A stretch of DNA of 64,000 bases from CALWZE01 sp964645785 (GCA_964645785.1 CAZYAV010000006.1:1-64000); one strand, 5' to 3'; positions 1 through 8,567 are shown, numbered from the stretch's first letter. Program-made: numbers and translations. Notes: generated by a model not told the origin, from the sequence alone.

Positions 1-187
1 TCTGGCGGGAAACCTCCCAGCTCACCGTATTGGGGAACAGGTTCGGCTCTGCGCCGCTGAACACCTCGCGCAGGGATGTGCCGTCCCAGTCATACGCTTT
101 GCCGATCTCGCGCAGCGCGGTGCCGTCCCAGTCGTAAATTTTCCCGATCTCGCGCAGTGTCGTATTGTCCCAGTCGTAGACGGGCAT
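1..187 (-). CDS. Phage repeat protein, N-terminal part (runs off the window)
   Basis: The reading frame starts at an ATG preceded by AGGAGGAAGTGAG, which lies in the end of the upstream fibre gene, and leaves the window at base 1. The first 40 or so residues are three tandem copies of a 14-residue unit (consensus YDWDGTxLREIGK plus one residue): one begins VYDWDNTTLREIG, the next IYDWDGTALREIG, the third AYDWDGTSLREV. After the repeats the protein continues as non-repetitive sequence (FSGAEPNLFPN...). It is the last gene seen in a minus-strand phage structural module, so a tail or fibre accessory role is inferred from position only. I do not recognise the family. Confidence 0.7.
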   Translation of the reverse strand, partial: MPVYDWDNTTLREIGKIYDWDGTALREIGKAYDWDGTSLREVFSGAEPNLFPNTVSWEVSRQ

Positions 188-188
188 C

Positions 189-1019
189 TCACTTCCTCCT
201 GAACACAAGGCTATTTGTGTAAACTACACCGCCCGCGCTTGTTTGAACGATGCTGTTTCGCAAATTCCATCCATCTCGGTTGGTGCTGTAAGCCGTCACG
301 TTCCCCGTGAATGCACCTCCCGCTTTGGGCATGGCCGCGTTTGCGGCCGCCCTGGCGGCGTCGATTGCGCTCATCACGTTTGTGCCGCCCACCAAAAGGC
401 CGCCCGCCCCAACGGATACAGCCCCGCCCGCCGCGTTCAGAACCAGCTGTGCGGGCGCCCCGGCGCCGGAACGCCCCTGTATGCTCGCCGGGGAAAGCAT
501 CACAAGATCCCCGTTCAGGGTGCCGCCGCTTGTTTGCAGCGCGTTTGCGGCAAGCGCATACCCCGCCGCGTCTATGCCGCCCAGCCTGTCCGCGTTCTGC
601 GCCCACTCCGCCTCGTTGACCCGGCCATCCTGGTCGGTGTCGTAGACCGCCTTAATCATGTCCCCCGCGCCGGCCTCAAACTGCAAGTTGTCCACGTACT
701 GCTTGGTTGCCGGGTGGTAGGGCTGGCTCGGTGTATACGCGGCCGCATTGTCCTTTTCCAGCACGTTGCCTCTGTCCGCCTTGTCCTGCGCAAGGCCGGC
801 CAGTGCCTGCGCAACCGTGCCCTCCCCCGCGCCGACCGACGCTGCGCCCTCCCCGCCCGCCAGCGTCTCGGCCAGCCGGTTGAATTTGGGCACAATCACG
901 TCGGTCGCAATCTCGTCAAACTTCCTCTGCATATCCGGCGCGTCCAGACCCGGCACCGCCGGCAGCCCAACCACGCCCTTCCCCTGCAAATCCGCCGGGG
1001 TGATTTTTTCCAACGCCAT
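189..1019 (-). CDS. Phage tail-fibre-like protein with an EF-hand loop
   Basis: This 276-residue protein has a typical fibre layout: an Ala/Gly-rich low-complexity body, the segment YTPSQPYHPATKQYVD (residues 96-110, very like the YHPATKxYVD motif common in tail fibres), and a C-terminal stretch rich in short beta-prone repeats. Residues 127-138, DTDQDGRVNEAE, fit a canonical calcium-binding EF-hand/dockerin loop (Asp at 1, 3 and 5, Gly at 6, Val at 8, Glu at 12). The ATG follows GGAGAGGAG. It sits between the nozzle-like gene and the repeat protein. Host-binding fibre is an inference from composition and position; the receptor is unknown. Confidence 0.7.
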   Translation of the reverse strand: MALEKITPADLQGKGVVGLPAVPGLDAPDMQRKFDEIATDVIVPKFNRLAETLAGGEGAASVGAGEGTVAQALAGLAQDKADRGNVLEKDNAAAYTPSQPYHPATKQYVDNLQFEAGAGDMIKAVYDTDQDGRVNEAEWAQNADRLGGIDAAGYALAANALQTSGGTLNGDLVMLSPASIQGRSGAGAPAQLVLNAAGGAVSVGAGGLLVGGTNVMSAIDAARAAANAAMPKAGGAFTGNVTAYSTNRDGWNLRNSIVQTSAGGVVYTNSLVFRRK

Positions 1020-1040
1020 CTTTGCTCTCCTCTCCGCCGC

Positions 1041-2891
1041 TCAGCGTTTTTTCCCGTGCTGCACAAGCTCAAGCGCCAGGTTATACAGGCCAAACGGCTC
1101 GTTGTGCTGCCGGTTTTCCAGCCGGAACCGCGCCTTATCCACCTTGTTCACATGGATTTTGCAGCCAAACACCTGCGGCGTCATGTCCCCGGAAAAGGTC
1201 ATCTTTGAAAAGTCGATCCGGTTAAAATCCAAAAATCGGAACCGCGCCGATTCCGCAAACAGCGGGTGCCATTGCCCGCGGATCTGCACGGTTGCGCGCA
1301 GCCCGGTCACCGAGGCCGCCAGCAGCCGCACCGCCATATACCGGAAGCTCTTTTTGCTGTAAAACGCCTCGGTCGAGAGCATCGGCGTGTCCCAGTGCGC
1401 GCAGATCGCCGCGCCGTCGTCGTTATAGCTCATCGGGTCGTCGCTGTCGGTGTAAAACTCCATGATTTTCCCGTCGCTCGTCCCAAACCGCAGCTTTTCG
1501 TCCCGCACCCACATCACCCGCGCGTCGATTCCCTCCAGCAGATACGCCTCATACTGGTGGGTCGAATAGGGCGCGCCCCGCTCGTAGGATTTCATCAGTG
1601 AGTCCAGCACATAGACCCGCCCGTCCAGGGAAAGCAGGTAAAAGTCCCGGAAACAGACTGCTGCGCTGTCCTCCCGGTTCTCCGCCCGCTCCAGCGCGCT
1701 GTTGATGAAAAACGACCGATTCTGGCTGTATCTCTCCCCGCTCGTGTCCGCGGGCGTAACGGCAAAGATGCCGCCGGGCGAAAAGAACAGCGGCTCGGTT
1801 TTCAGGTACGCAACCGTGTATCCGGACGCAATCCCCGCCCCCTGCAGGGTGTTGACAACCGGAAAGGCGGCCTTCCCGTCGACCATCCGCCCCTCCCGCA
1901 GGATGATGTTCCGCCCGTCCGGGTCACCCCGCTTGTGCACGGCGAGCCGGTCGGAGATGATCGAATAGCCGCCGATCTCGCTGCCGAATCCCAGCACGCT
2001 GTACCCCGTCAGCGGGAAATACCGCGCGTTCCCCATCTCGCTGTACCAGTCATGGCACGGATACGCCGGATTGCCGCTCACAAACAGCCGGTCGGCCGCC
2101 CCCGCCACGCCGTACAACACCGACAGCCTGCAGCTATTGATCCGCGCGGCGTAATCCGGCCGGGTCTTCTGCGCCGTAATGCGGATATTGTCCGCGCCGC
2201 TCACCGGGGAAACCGGCGGCGGGTTCACAAAAACCACCCGGCCAAGCCCCACGTCGGCGCTGTATTCCGTTCCCGCGCCCATCGTTCGCCAAACGCCGTC
2301 TGCCGTCATCTGCTCCACCATAGGCACGCTGTCCAGCCCGTCGAAAGACAGCTGATAGAGGGTCGCGCTTCCGTCCGCCAGAAAACTCTCCCGCCAGCGC
2401 GTCCCAATCAGGTTGAGCGGCTCATACACCGTCCCGCCGCCGCCCGGCTGCCGCCCGATTACATACTGCGGCACATACGCCTCCTCGGCCGCGGGCTTGG
2501 CGGTCTCGCCGTCAAACGCAATCAGCGCCTTGCCGTCGCAGATAAACAGGGTTCCCTCCAGCTGCCAGCCGGTCGAGCGCCCGTCCCGCATCCCGCCGTA
2601 CACGCAGCTTCCGCCGGCGTACAGCCCGGTTCCGGCGTGGATAACCTCGGTCTGCACGCCGTTTTTGGCAAACAGATACACGCCGTTGATTCTCCCGGCG
2701 TAGGTCGCCAGTTTGTGGTAGCCCATCCGCTTGCGCACCTTGCCCGGCACATCGCGGATCATATTGGGCGCGTCCGGGCTTCGGCTCATCGAGACATTGG
2801 TCGGCGAATTGCAAAGGTCAATACCCCGGAACTCCGAAACGCTCAACCGGCTTGCGGGCAGGGGCGCGTACCGCCCGCCGTCCCGCCTCAT
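1041..2891 (-). CDS. Phage nozzle/stabilisation-like structural protein
   Basis: The gene encodes 616 residues when started at the ATG that overlaps the stop of the upstream gene (ATGA), which I prefer to an in-frame start 14 codons earlier. The N-terminus (FRGIDLCNSPTNVSMSRSPDAPNMIRD then RKRMGYHKL) resembles podovirus proteins that close the portal channel (T7 gp12 or P22 gp10 type), in which such a segment leads into a beta-propeller-like body; the rest is beta-rich with many Gly/Asp turns. It lies between a short connector-like gene and the fibre gene, where nozzle genes normally sit. The family assignment is from pattern memory, not a search. Confidence 0.55.
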   Translation of the reverse strand: MRRDGGRYAPLPASRLSVSEFRGIDLCNSPTNVSMSRSPDAPNMIRDVPGKVRKRMGYHKLATYAGRINGVYLFAKNGVQTEVIHAGTGLYAGGSCVYGGMRDGRSTGWQLEGTLFICDGKALIAFDGETAKPAAEEAYVPQYVIGRQPGGGGTVYEPLNLIGTRWRESFLADGSATLYQLSFDGLDSVPMVEQMTADGVWRTMGAGTEYSADVGLGRVVFVNPPPVSPVSGADNIRITAQKTRPDYAARINSCRLSVLYGVAGAADRLFVSGNPAYPCHDWYSEMGNARYFPLTGYSVLGFGSEIGGYSIISDRLAVHKRGDPDGRNIILREGRMVDGKAAFPVVNTLQGAGIASGYTVAYLKTEPLFFSPGGIFAVTPADTSGERYSQNRSFFINSALERAENREDSAAVCFRDFYLLSLDGRVYVLDSLMKSYERGAPYSTHQYEAYLLEGIDARVMWVRDEKLRFGTSDGKIMEFYTDSDDPMSYNDDGAAICAHWDTPMLSTEAFYSKKSFRYMAVRLLAASVTGLRATVQIRGQWHPLFAESARFRFLDFNRIDFSKMTFSGDMTPQVFGCKIHVNKVDKARFRLENRQHNEPFGLYNLALELVQHGKKR

Positions 2892-3271
2892 CGCTCCCCT
2901 CCGTACACGTCCGCCACCGCCCCGGGCACCCATCTGCCCGTCTCCTCCACCGCCACGGTATACTGGTTATAGTAATACGCGGCGCGCGCAAAATCGTCGT
3001 CGTCCATCACCAGCCGTGCGCACAGCCCAAATGGGAGCGCGGCGCGCGCAAGCTCCGGCTCGCAGGGCAGCTCCTCGTCGAGCGACGCGATCTCCCCCGC
3101 CTCCTCCCGCTCGGCCAGCCCCTTGCTTGCGCGCAGGGAATTGTCGCATCCGTGAGTCTCCGCCAGCAGCAGGTTGATGAGCGGAACCGCAAATTCCGCG
3201 TATTCCGGCGACTGTGCCCGCGTGGTTGTCAGCAGCGCGAGCGCGTTGTCCAGCAGCTTTGCCGCCGTCAT
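2888..3271 (-). CDS. Putative phage head-tail connector protein
   Basis: I place the start at the ATG 3269-3271 (MTAAKLLDNALALL) because AGGAGGAAAGAGG lies just before it; an in-frame upstream ATG has no such site. The 127-residue product is acidic and mostly alpha-helical, ending in a tail that reads YYYNQYTVAVEETGRWVPG. Size, helical character and position between the capsid gene and the nozzle-like gene match head-tail adaptors, but no family signature is visible. It overlaps the next gene by the ATGA arrangement, so the two are probably translationally coupled. Confidence 0.6.
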   Translation of the reverse strand: MTAAKLLDNALALLTTTRAQSPEYAEFAVPLINLLLAETHGCDNSLRASKGLAEREEAGEIASLDEELPCEPELARAALPFGLCARLVMDDDDFARAAYYYNQYTVAVEETGRWVPGAVADVYGGER

Positions 3272-3355
3272 CCTCTTTCCTCCTTTATTTCGGGCAGGGG
3301 CGCGGTGCATCTGCACCGCACCCCTGCCTTCTTCCGTTTATCCTATTCGCTTCGC

Positions 3356-4414
3356 TCAAAGGGTCAGCTCGCTGACGGCCGAGGGATAAGCGGCCGGGTC
3401 ATCCTTGAACGCGTAGGCGCGCACAACCGTGCCCGCCGCGGTCAGGTCGCTCTGCGCGCCCGTCCTCGCGCTCGGCGAATAGCGCGGGTCGCTGCCGTCC
3501 GTCGTGTACTTGATTACCGCGCCCGCCGTGTCGCAGCTCAGCGCGCCCGCGGTCGAAATTGCCGGCTGCTTGCAGATCACCACGCCGCTCTGCGTCCCGT
3601 CCACATCGGCATAGATGCCGTCGCACTTGACCCCGAACACAAAGCAGTCGTAATACTGCCGCCCCTCCAGCAGGCTGCCCGAAATGCCGGGCGGGTCGGC
3701 GTGCAGCTTGGTCTCGGAGAGCTTTACCGGCGCCGCTGCCGCGCTCTTGTGCACAACCATGAAGTTGAGTCCCGCGGGCAGGCGTTTGCGCGGCACCTTC
3801 ACCACCTCCATGTTGTCATAAAGCCCCACAATCCCGCGGCGCAGCGCGTCGCGCGCCGTGCTCTCCACCGCCTGGAACTCGTCCGAGTGCTTCAGCAGCC
3901 GGTAAACCGCCGCGCTCACAAACAGGGTGCGGTCGTTCTGCGGCGCCTCCGCGTCGTCCAGGTACTCCGTCCCCTCGCTGATTTTGCCGCAGATGTTCGA
4001 TTTGGTCAGCGCGGCGCTCTCGGCCACGATTTTCCCCGCGCCCTTGGCAAGCCGGTCAAGGATATAGGTGTCCATCATCGGGATGGCGCGCTCGGTTACC
4101 TGCAGGCTCAGCATCCGCACCGCGTTTTTCTGGAAGCCCTGGTCGTCGTAATTTCCCTTGTCGATGGTCATCGAAAACGCCTTGTCCTGCGTCAGGGTCA
4201 GCTCCTGCACGATGTCCTGCATCTCGCAGGGGGTGCCGTACCGGTTGGTGCCCTCGCGCTGATAATCCGTCATCGGCGCGGTAATCGGTGTCAACACCTT
4301 CACCGTCTTCGCGCCCGAAAAGTCATAGTTGTTTGAAAGCCGCCCCGCAACCACGCTTTCCGAGGTAAAATAAGGCTCAATCTGTTTTGCGATCACTTCG
4401 TTGAAATTAACCAT
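3356..4414 (-). CDS. Phage major capsid protein with C-terminal Ig-like domain
   Basis: The 352-residue protein begins MVNFNEVIAKQIEPYFTSES and has the length and N-terminal style of the N4-gp56/P22-like major capsid families, with segments such as DRTLFVSAAVYRLLK and VVKVPRKRLPAGLNF that are usual in the HK97-fold core. The last 55 or so residues (IKYTTDGSDPRYS ... GTVVRAYAF) match the chitobiase/beta-hexosaminidase C-terminal (CHB_HEX_C) Ig-like pattern, so the capsid probably carries a surface-exposed decoration domain. It is preceded by the scaffold-like gene and a repeat-rich spacer. The capsid call rests on sequence pattern plus gene order. Confidence 0.75.
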   Translation of the reverse strand: MVNFNEVIAKQIEPYFTSESVVAGRLSNNYDFSGAKTVKVLTPITAPMTDYQREGTNRYGTPCEMQDIVQELTLTQDKAFSMTIDKGNYDDQGFQKNAVRMLSLQVTERAIPMMDTYILDRLAKGAGKIVAESAALTKSNICGKISEGTEYLDDAEAPQNDRTLFVSAAVYRLLKHSDEFQAVESTARDALRRGIVGLYDNMEVVKVPRKRLPAGLNFMVVHKSAAAAPVKLSETKLHADPPGISGSLLEGRQYYDCFVFGVKCDGIYADVDGTQSGVVICKQPAISTAGALSCDTAGAVIKYTTDGSDPRYSPSARTGAQSDLTAAGTVVRAYAFKDDPAAYPSAVSELTL

Positions 4415-4497
4415 ACTCGTCCCTTTCTGTGTCCTTTTGTCTTGTGAATCGTTCTAAGAGATGGGCGGCGCGCCGCCGCGCCCCAAAAGCCGCCAGC

Positions 4498-4599
4498 CGC
4501 TTCGGCTCCGCGCGCAGCCCCCGCCCGATCTTCCCGCCCTCTGCCGCGTCCCGCCCGGAATTCCTGCCCGTCTCGCTCCCCGGCCGCCGGTTTCGCCGC
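4498..4599. repeat. About 100-bp imperfect direct repeat, copy 1
   Basis: This copy runs from CGCTTCGGCTCCGCGCGCAG to TTTCGCCGC and recurs at 4761-4861 at about 90 percent identity with one indel. Both copies lie in the 519-bp gap between the capsid gene and the scaffold-like gene. The gap has open frames on the minus strand, but the two repeats fall in different frames, which argues against coding. Confidence 0.8.
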
Positions 4600-4760
4600 A
4601 CAGCCCCGGTTGAGTTCCCGGCATTTTGCCGCCCGCCGCCGCACGCCTTTTCCTCGCCGCGCCCGACCGCCCTCCGCAGCCCCGGCGCCTGCACCCCACG
4701 TTCTGCCCGGCAGGCTCGGCCTCCCCCTCTCAGGCGCGCCCGGCTGTCGTCCCGCCTGTC

Positions 4761-4861
4761 CGCTTCGGCTCCGCGCGCAGCCCTCGCCCAATCTTCCCGC
4801 CCTCTGCCGCGTCCCGCCCGGAATTCCCGCCCGTCTCGCACCCCGCCGCCGGTTTCGCCGC
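4761..4861. repeat. About 100-bp imperfect direct repeat, copy 2
   Basis: Second copy of the repeat at 4498-4599, in the same orientation and offset by 262-263 bp. The remainder of 4415-4933 is C-rich, low-complexity DNA in which I see no convincing gene. Confidence 0.8.
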
Positions 4862-4933
4862 CGACCGTCCGACCCGCACCCCGCCTTGCACCGGTCAGCA
4901 CCGCGCCCCGTGCCGGTCAGCCCCGGCGCGCGC

Positions 4934-5350
4934 TCACTTGAACACCGCCTCAAACACCCGCATCAGCTCGTCCAGCTCCCCGTCGGCGGCGCCGTCCCCG
5001 CGCACGCTGCCGATTGCCTGCGCGCGGTTTCGCTCGTTTGCGCGGGCGGCCTCCAGCTCCTGCTTGAGCCGCGCGTTCTCGTACATCCGGTACGCCTCCA
5101 CCAGCCCCTGCCCGCCGCGCATGGCCTGCGCGACCTCGTCCGGGATATCGGTCACCTCCGGATACTGCCGGATAAACGCCTGCAAATCGGGCAGGTCGCC
5201 GTTGACGGCGTCCAGCCGGCTGGCGCACTTCTGCGCGAATTCCAGCAGCTCGTCCAGGTTCAGCGCCCGCTGTTCCCCGCCAAATTCAATCAAATAGGTC
5301 TTTTCCCCTCCTTCGCCTCTGCTCTTCTCTTCCGGTTCGGTTTTCGCCAT
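4934..5350 (-). CDS. Putative phage scaffold protein
   Basis: The start is the ATG at 5348-5350 (MAKTEPEEKSRG), preceded by AAAGGAGAACAAA; longer in-frame starts lack a ribosome site. The 138-residue product is acidic, has a charged N-terminus, a central helical part (LNLDELLEFAQKCASRL) and a long C-terminal coiled coil (VEAYRMYENARLKQELEAARANERNRAQ). Small, charged, coiled-coil proteins encoded just before the capsid gene are usually scaffolds. It is the first gene of the phage block; portal and terminase genes, normally upstream, are replaced here by host sequence. Confidence 0.55.
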   Translation of the reverse strand: MAKTEPEEKSRGEGGEKTYLIEFGGEQRALNLDELLEFAQKCASRLDAVNGDLPDLQAFIRQYPEVTDIPDEVAQAMRGGQGLVEAYRMYENARLKQELEAARANERNRAQAIGSVRGDGAADGELDELMRVFEAVFK

Positions 5351-5517
5351 TTTGTTCTCCTTTCTCCGCTCGGCTTTTTCCTGCTGCAAAACGGCGCGGC
5401 CCGCATTTCCCTTCGCCCGCACCCTTTCACAATTGCATTATCGCGCGCCCGGTTCGTATCTTTCGTACAAATCCAAAAAAGATCGCCGCGCGCTCTCCCG
5501 CTCACTTTGCCCCCGGT

Positions 5518-5546
5518 TTGAAATAGCCGCGCTTTTTTGCTATACT
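5518..5546 (+). promoter_or_regulatory. Sigma-A promoter for the acyltransferase-oligopeptidase pair
   Basis: TTGAAA (5518-5523), a 17-bp spacer and TATACT (5541-5546) make a near-consensus promoter about 65 bp before the ATG at 5611. Confidence 0.75.
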
Positions 5547-5610
5547 GCAAGTGCGGCAATTCATCAAGAATTTATTTCTAACAATTACGGTTAATTAAAG
5601 AGGAATCCGA

Positions 5611-6555
5611 ATGCTAAACTACTATAAACGCGGCTTTGGCGACCGGCGCGACGGTTGGCGGGTTCGCAATGTCGACGGCATCACCACCCTGATTCCGCAC
5701 ATTCTGCGCACCCGCATTGATTCGCAGTGCTTTTTCAAGGAAACGGTGGACGCCGAAAAGCTGGACGCCTTTGTGCGCCGTCACCGCGCCGAGATCCCGG
5801 GTCTGACAGTCATGCACGTCATCATCGCGGCGCTTGTCCGCACCATCTCCCAGCGCCCGTATATCAACCGGTTTGTCGTTCACAACAAGCTGTACGCCCA
5901 CAACGACATCCGCATCTCAATGATGATCAAGCGGGAGCTGTCCGACAAGGGGGAGGAAACCCCCATCAGCCCGGTTTTCAGCCCGGCCGACGATCTCGCG
6001 CAGGTCAGCCACATTATCAAGTCGGAAATCGACGCCAACCTGGCCGCCAATGCGCAGAACGACGCCGACGCCATCGCCCGGCTGCTCGCGCACATGCCCG
6101 CCTGGCTGCTGCGCTCGGTCGTCCGGGTGCTGCGCGGGCTGGACAATGTCGGCCTGCTGCCAAGGTCGCTGCAGGCCATCAGCCCGTGGCACGCCAGCGC
6201 GTTTCTCACCAATGTCGGCTCGCTGGGCATCGGCGCGGTCTACCACCACCTCTATGAGTTCGGCACCTGCTCCTTTTTTGTCGCCATGGGCAAAAAGAAC
6301 CGCAGCCGGTCAATCGACGAGGACGGCGAGGTCACCAGCCTGAAAACCCTCGATCTGCGGGTTGTCGTCGACGAGCGGGTGTGCGACGGCTACTACTACG
6401 CGTCCACCATGCGCTATGTGCGCCGTCTGCTCGGCAACCCGGAGGTTCTGCTCTCCCCGCCCGAAAGGATTGTCCCGGACGACGGTGTCGGCAAGCCCCT
6501 GCTCTTTGATCCGAACGATCTGATTCCCAACCAAACCGAGGAGGTCTGCGGCTAA
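5611..6555 (+). CDS. Acyltransferase-fold (E2/CAT-like) protein lacking the usual His
   Basis: The 314-residue protein looks like the catalytic domain of dihydrolipoyl acyltransferases and chloramphenicol acetyltransferase: a start like CAT proteins (YYKRGFGDRRDGWRVRNVDG), a central FLTNVGSLGIG (residues 198-208) matching the fold's core strand, and a C-terminal copy of the DHRxxDG motif at residues 254-260. There is no lipoyl domain. The motif here is DERVCDG, so the catalytic His is replaced by Glu255; activity is therefore doubtful. The gene has a weak AAAGAGG site and shares one base with the next gene (TAATG), so the two are co-translated. Substrate unknown. Confidence 0.75.
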   Translation: MLNYYKRGFGDRRDGWRVRNVDGITTLIPHILRTRIDSQCFFKETVDAEKLDAFVRRHRAEIPGLTVMHVIIAALVRTISQRPYINRFVVHNKLYAHNDIRISMMIKRELSDKGEETPISPVFSPADDLAQVSHIIKSEIDANLAANAQNDADAIARLLAHMPAWLLRSVVRVLRGLDNVGLLPRSLQAISPWHASAFLTNVGSLGIGAVYHHLYEFGTCSFFVAMGKKNRSRSIDEDGEVTSLKTLDLRVVVDERVCDGYYYASTMRYVRRLLGNPEVLLSPPERIVPDDGVGKPLLFDPNDLIPNQTEEVCG

Positions 6556-8246
6556 TGGAAAAATTCAGCAATCTCGCCTATGAGCGCCCCAATTTTTCGG
6601 AGCTGAAAAAGGTCATGAAGGAAAAGATCCGCCTGCTTGCCGGGGCGCAGAGCCTTGCGGAGGCCAAGGCGGCGCTCGTCGAAATCGAGCAGGTGATTTG
6701 TGCGCTGGAAACGCAGTACACCATCGCCTATGTCCGCAGCACGGGCGACACGGCCGACCCCTTTTACGCGGCGGAAATCGAGTTTTTTGACAAAAACCTC
6801 CCCACCCTGATGGGGTATCAGAAAAAATACACCGAGACCCTGCTCGGCTCGGTCTTCCGCCCGCAGCTGGAGGAGGCTTTCGGCAAGCAGATGTTCAGCG
6901 TCGCCGAGGCAGACGAGCTTCTGCAAAGCAAAAAGATCGTGCTCGACCTTGTCAGCGAAAACACCCTAAAAACCAAGTACAACAAGGTCGCCGCCTCCTG
7001 CAAGACTCAGTTTATGGGGGAGGAATGCAACTTCTACGGCCTGCTGCGCCATATGGAAAGCCCCGACCGTGACGAGCGGCGGCAGGCGTTTGAGGCGTGG
7101 GCGGCGCTGTATGAAAACGCCGCGCCCGAGCTTGACAGGATTTTCGATCAGCTCGTAACCGTCCGGGTGCGCATGGCCAAAAAGCTCGGGTTGGAAAACT
7201 ACACCCGCTACGGCTACCTGTCCATGCACCGGCTGGATTACACGCCCGAGGATGTCGCCTCCTTCCGCCAGCAGGTCGTCGAGGTAATCGTCCCCCTGTG
7301 CCAAACCCTGCGCGAAAACCAGCGCCAGCGCCTTGGTGTCGACAAGCTGCGCTATTACGACGAGGCGCTCGCCTTCCCGCAGGGCAATCCCACCCCCAAT
7401 GCGTCTACCGCGAACATGCTCGCCTACGCGCAGGAGATGTACCACGCCCTCAGCCCGGAAACCGGCGAGTTCTTCGATTTCATGCTCGAGCATAAACTGT
7501 TCGACCTGGAGACCCGCCCGAACAAGCATCTCGGCGGCTACTGCACCGGCCTGCCGGACTACAAGGCGCCCTTCGTCTTCTCCAACTTCAACGGCACCTC
7601 CGCCGACGTCGACGTCCTCACCCACGAATGCGGGCACGCGTTCCAGTACTACTTGTCCTCCCGCTGCCTGCCGCTGCAAACCATCTGCACCAGCACAAGC
7701 GAGATCAACGAGATTCACTCGATGTCCATGGAGTTCTTCACCTATCCCTGGATGAACCGCTTTTTCGGCGCGGATTCGGCCAGATACCGCTACGCGCACA
7801 TGTGCGACGCGCTTACCACCATCCCCTATCTTGTCTGCGTGGACGAATTCCAGCACCTGATCTATGCCGACCCCGGGATGACCGCCGCCGGCCGCCGCGC
7901 CGTCTGGCGGGAGCTCGAGCGCAAATACATGCCCTGGCGGGATTACGACGGCAACGCCTTCCTGGAGGGCGGCGGCTTCTGGATGCAAAAGCAGCACATC
8001 TTCCTCTATCCGTTTTATTACATCGACTACGCCCTCGCGCAGGTCTGCACCTTTGAACTGTGCGGCCGCATGAAAACCGATTACAAGGCCGCCTGGCAGG
8101 ACTATCTGCGGCTTTGCCGCGCCGGCGGCAGCAAGGGATACCGCGAACTGCTCTCGCTCGCCAACCTGACCTGCCCGTTCGACGAGGGTGCGGTTCTCAA
8201 GGCCATCACCCCCATCGTCAAAGAAATCGCCTCGTTTGAAGTCTAA
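6555..8246 (+). CDS. M3-family oligoendopeptidase
   Basis: The 563-residue protein is a zinc metallopeptidase of the M3 (PepF/thimet) family. The HECGH motif supplies two His ligands and the catalytic Glu (H357, E358, H361), and a downstream stretch reading EINEIHSMSMEFF provides the expected third-ligand Glu helix. There is no signal peptide, so it likely trims oligopeptides in the cytosol. Its ATG overlaps the stop of the acyltransferase-like gene, with GAGGAGG inside that gene serving as ribosome site. A clear terminator follows at 8282. Confidence 0.93.
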   Translation: MEKFSNLAYERPNFSELKKVMKEKIRLLAGAQSLAEAKAALVEIEQVICALETQYTIAYVRSTGDTADPFYAAEIEFFDKNLPTLMGYQKKYTETLLGSVFRPQLEEAFGKQMFSVAEADELLQSKKIVLDLVSENTLKTKYNKVAASCKTQFMGEECNFYGLLRHMESPDRDERRQAFEAWAALYENAAPELDRIFDQLVTVRVRMAKKLGLENYTRYGYLSMHRLDYTPEDVASFRQQVVEVIVPLCQTLRENQRQRLGVDKLRYYDEALAFPQGNPTPNASTANMLAYAQEMYHALSPETGEFFDFMLEHKLFDLETRPNKHLGGYCTGLPDYKAPFVFSNFNGTSADVDVLTHECGHAFQYYLSSRCLPLQTICTSTSEINEIHSMSMEFFTYPWMNRFFGADSARYRYAHMCDALTTIPYLVCVDEFQHLIYADPGMTAAGRRAVWRELERKYMPWRDYDGNAFLEGGGFWMQKQHIFLYPFYYIDYALAQVCTFELCGRMKTDYKAAWQDYLRLCRAGGSKGYRELLSLANLTCPFDEGAVLKAITPIVKEIASFEV

Positions 8247-8281
8247 GGCGCCGTATTCCAAACAGCGCCGAACACGTACCA

Positions 8282-8312
8282 AAAAGCCGCTGAAAGGATC
8301 AGCGGCTTTTTT
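8282..8312 (+). terminator. Rho-independent terminator after the oligoendopeptidase
   Basis: A GCCGCTGA/TCAGCGGC stem with a short loop is flanked by A5 on the left and T6 on the right. It can act in both directions. Confidence 0.9.
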
Positions 8313-8538
8313 GCCGGCAGAGCTCCCCGCTCTCCCCCGGCCTCACCGTGCGTCCTCCGTATAGCTCTCTCCTTGCCCTCGTACCCGCCCCGCAGTATTC
8401 TCTCCCCTGCAGGCGCAGCCTCCTTCAAAAAATCGCGGCAATTATTTTGGCGCAGGTCGGAACCGTCGAATATTCCGTTCGTTTTCGCCCTTTTCTCCGC
8501 TTTTTATGGAAAACTGACAAATTTCTTTCCGGTTCGGA

Positions 8539-8567
8539 TTGCACAAATTTCGATTTTATACTATAGT
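8539..8567 (+). promoter_or_regulatory. Sigma-A promoter of the hemerythrin-receiver gene
   Basis: TTGCAC (8539-8544), 17-bp spacer, TATAGT (8562-8567). The start codon is at 8774, leaving a leader of about 200 nt that contains small GC-rich inverted repeats; I recognise no known riboswitch in it. Confidence 0.7.

Noticed and set aside
4393..4953. Long Arg/Gly-rich open frames on the minus strand between capsid and scaffold genes
   Set aside because: Composition is pure GC bias, the two DNA repeats fall in different frames, and no ribosome site is present.
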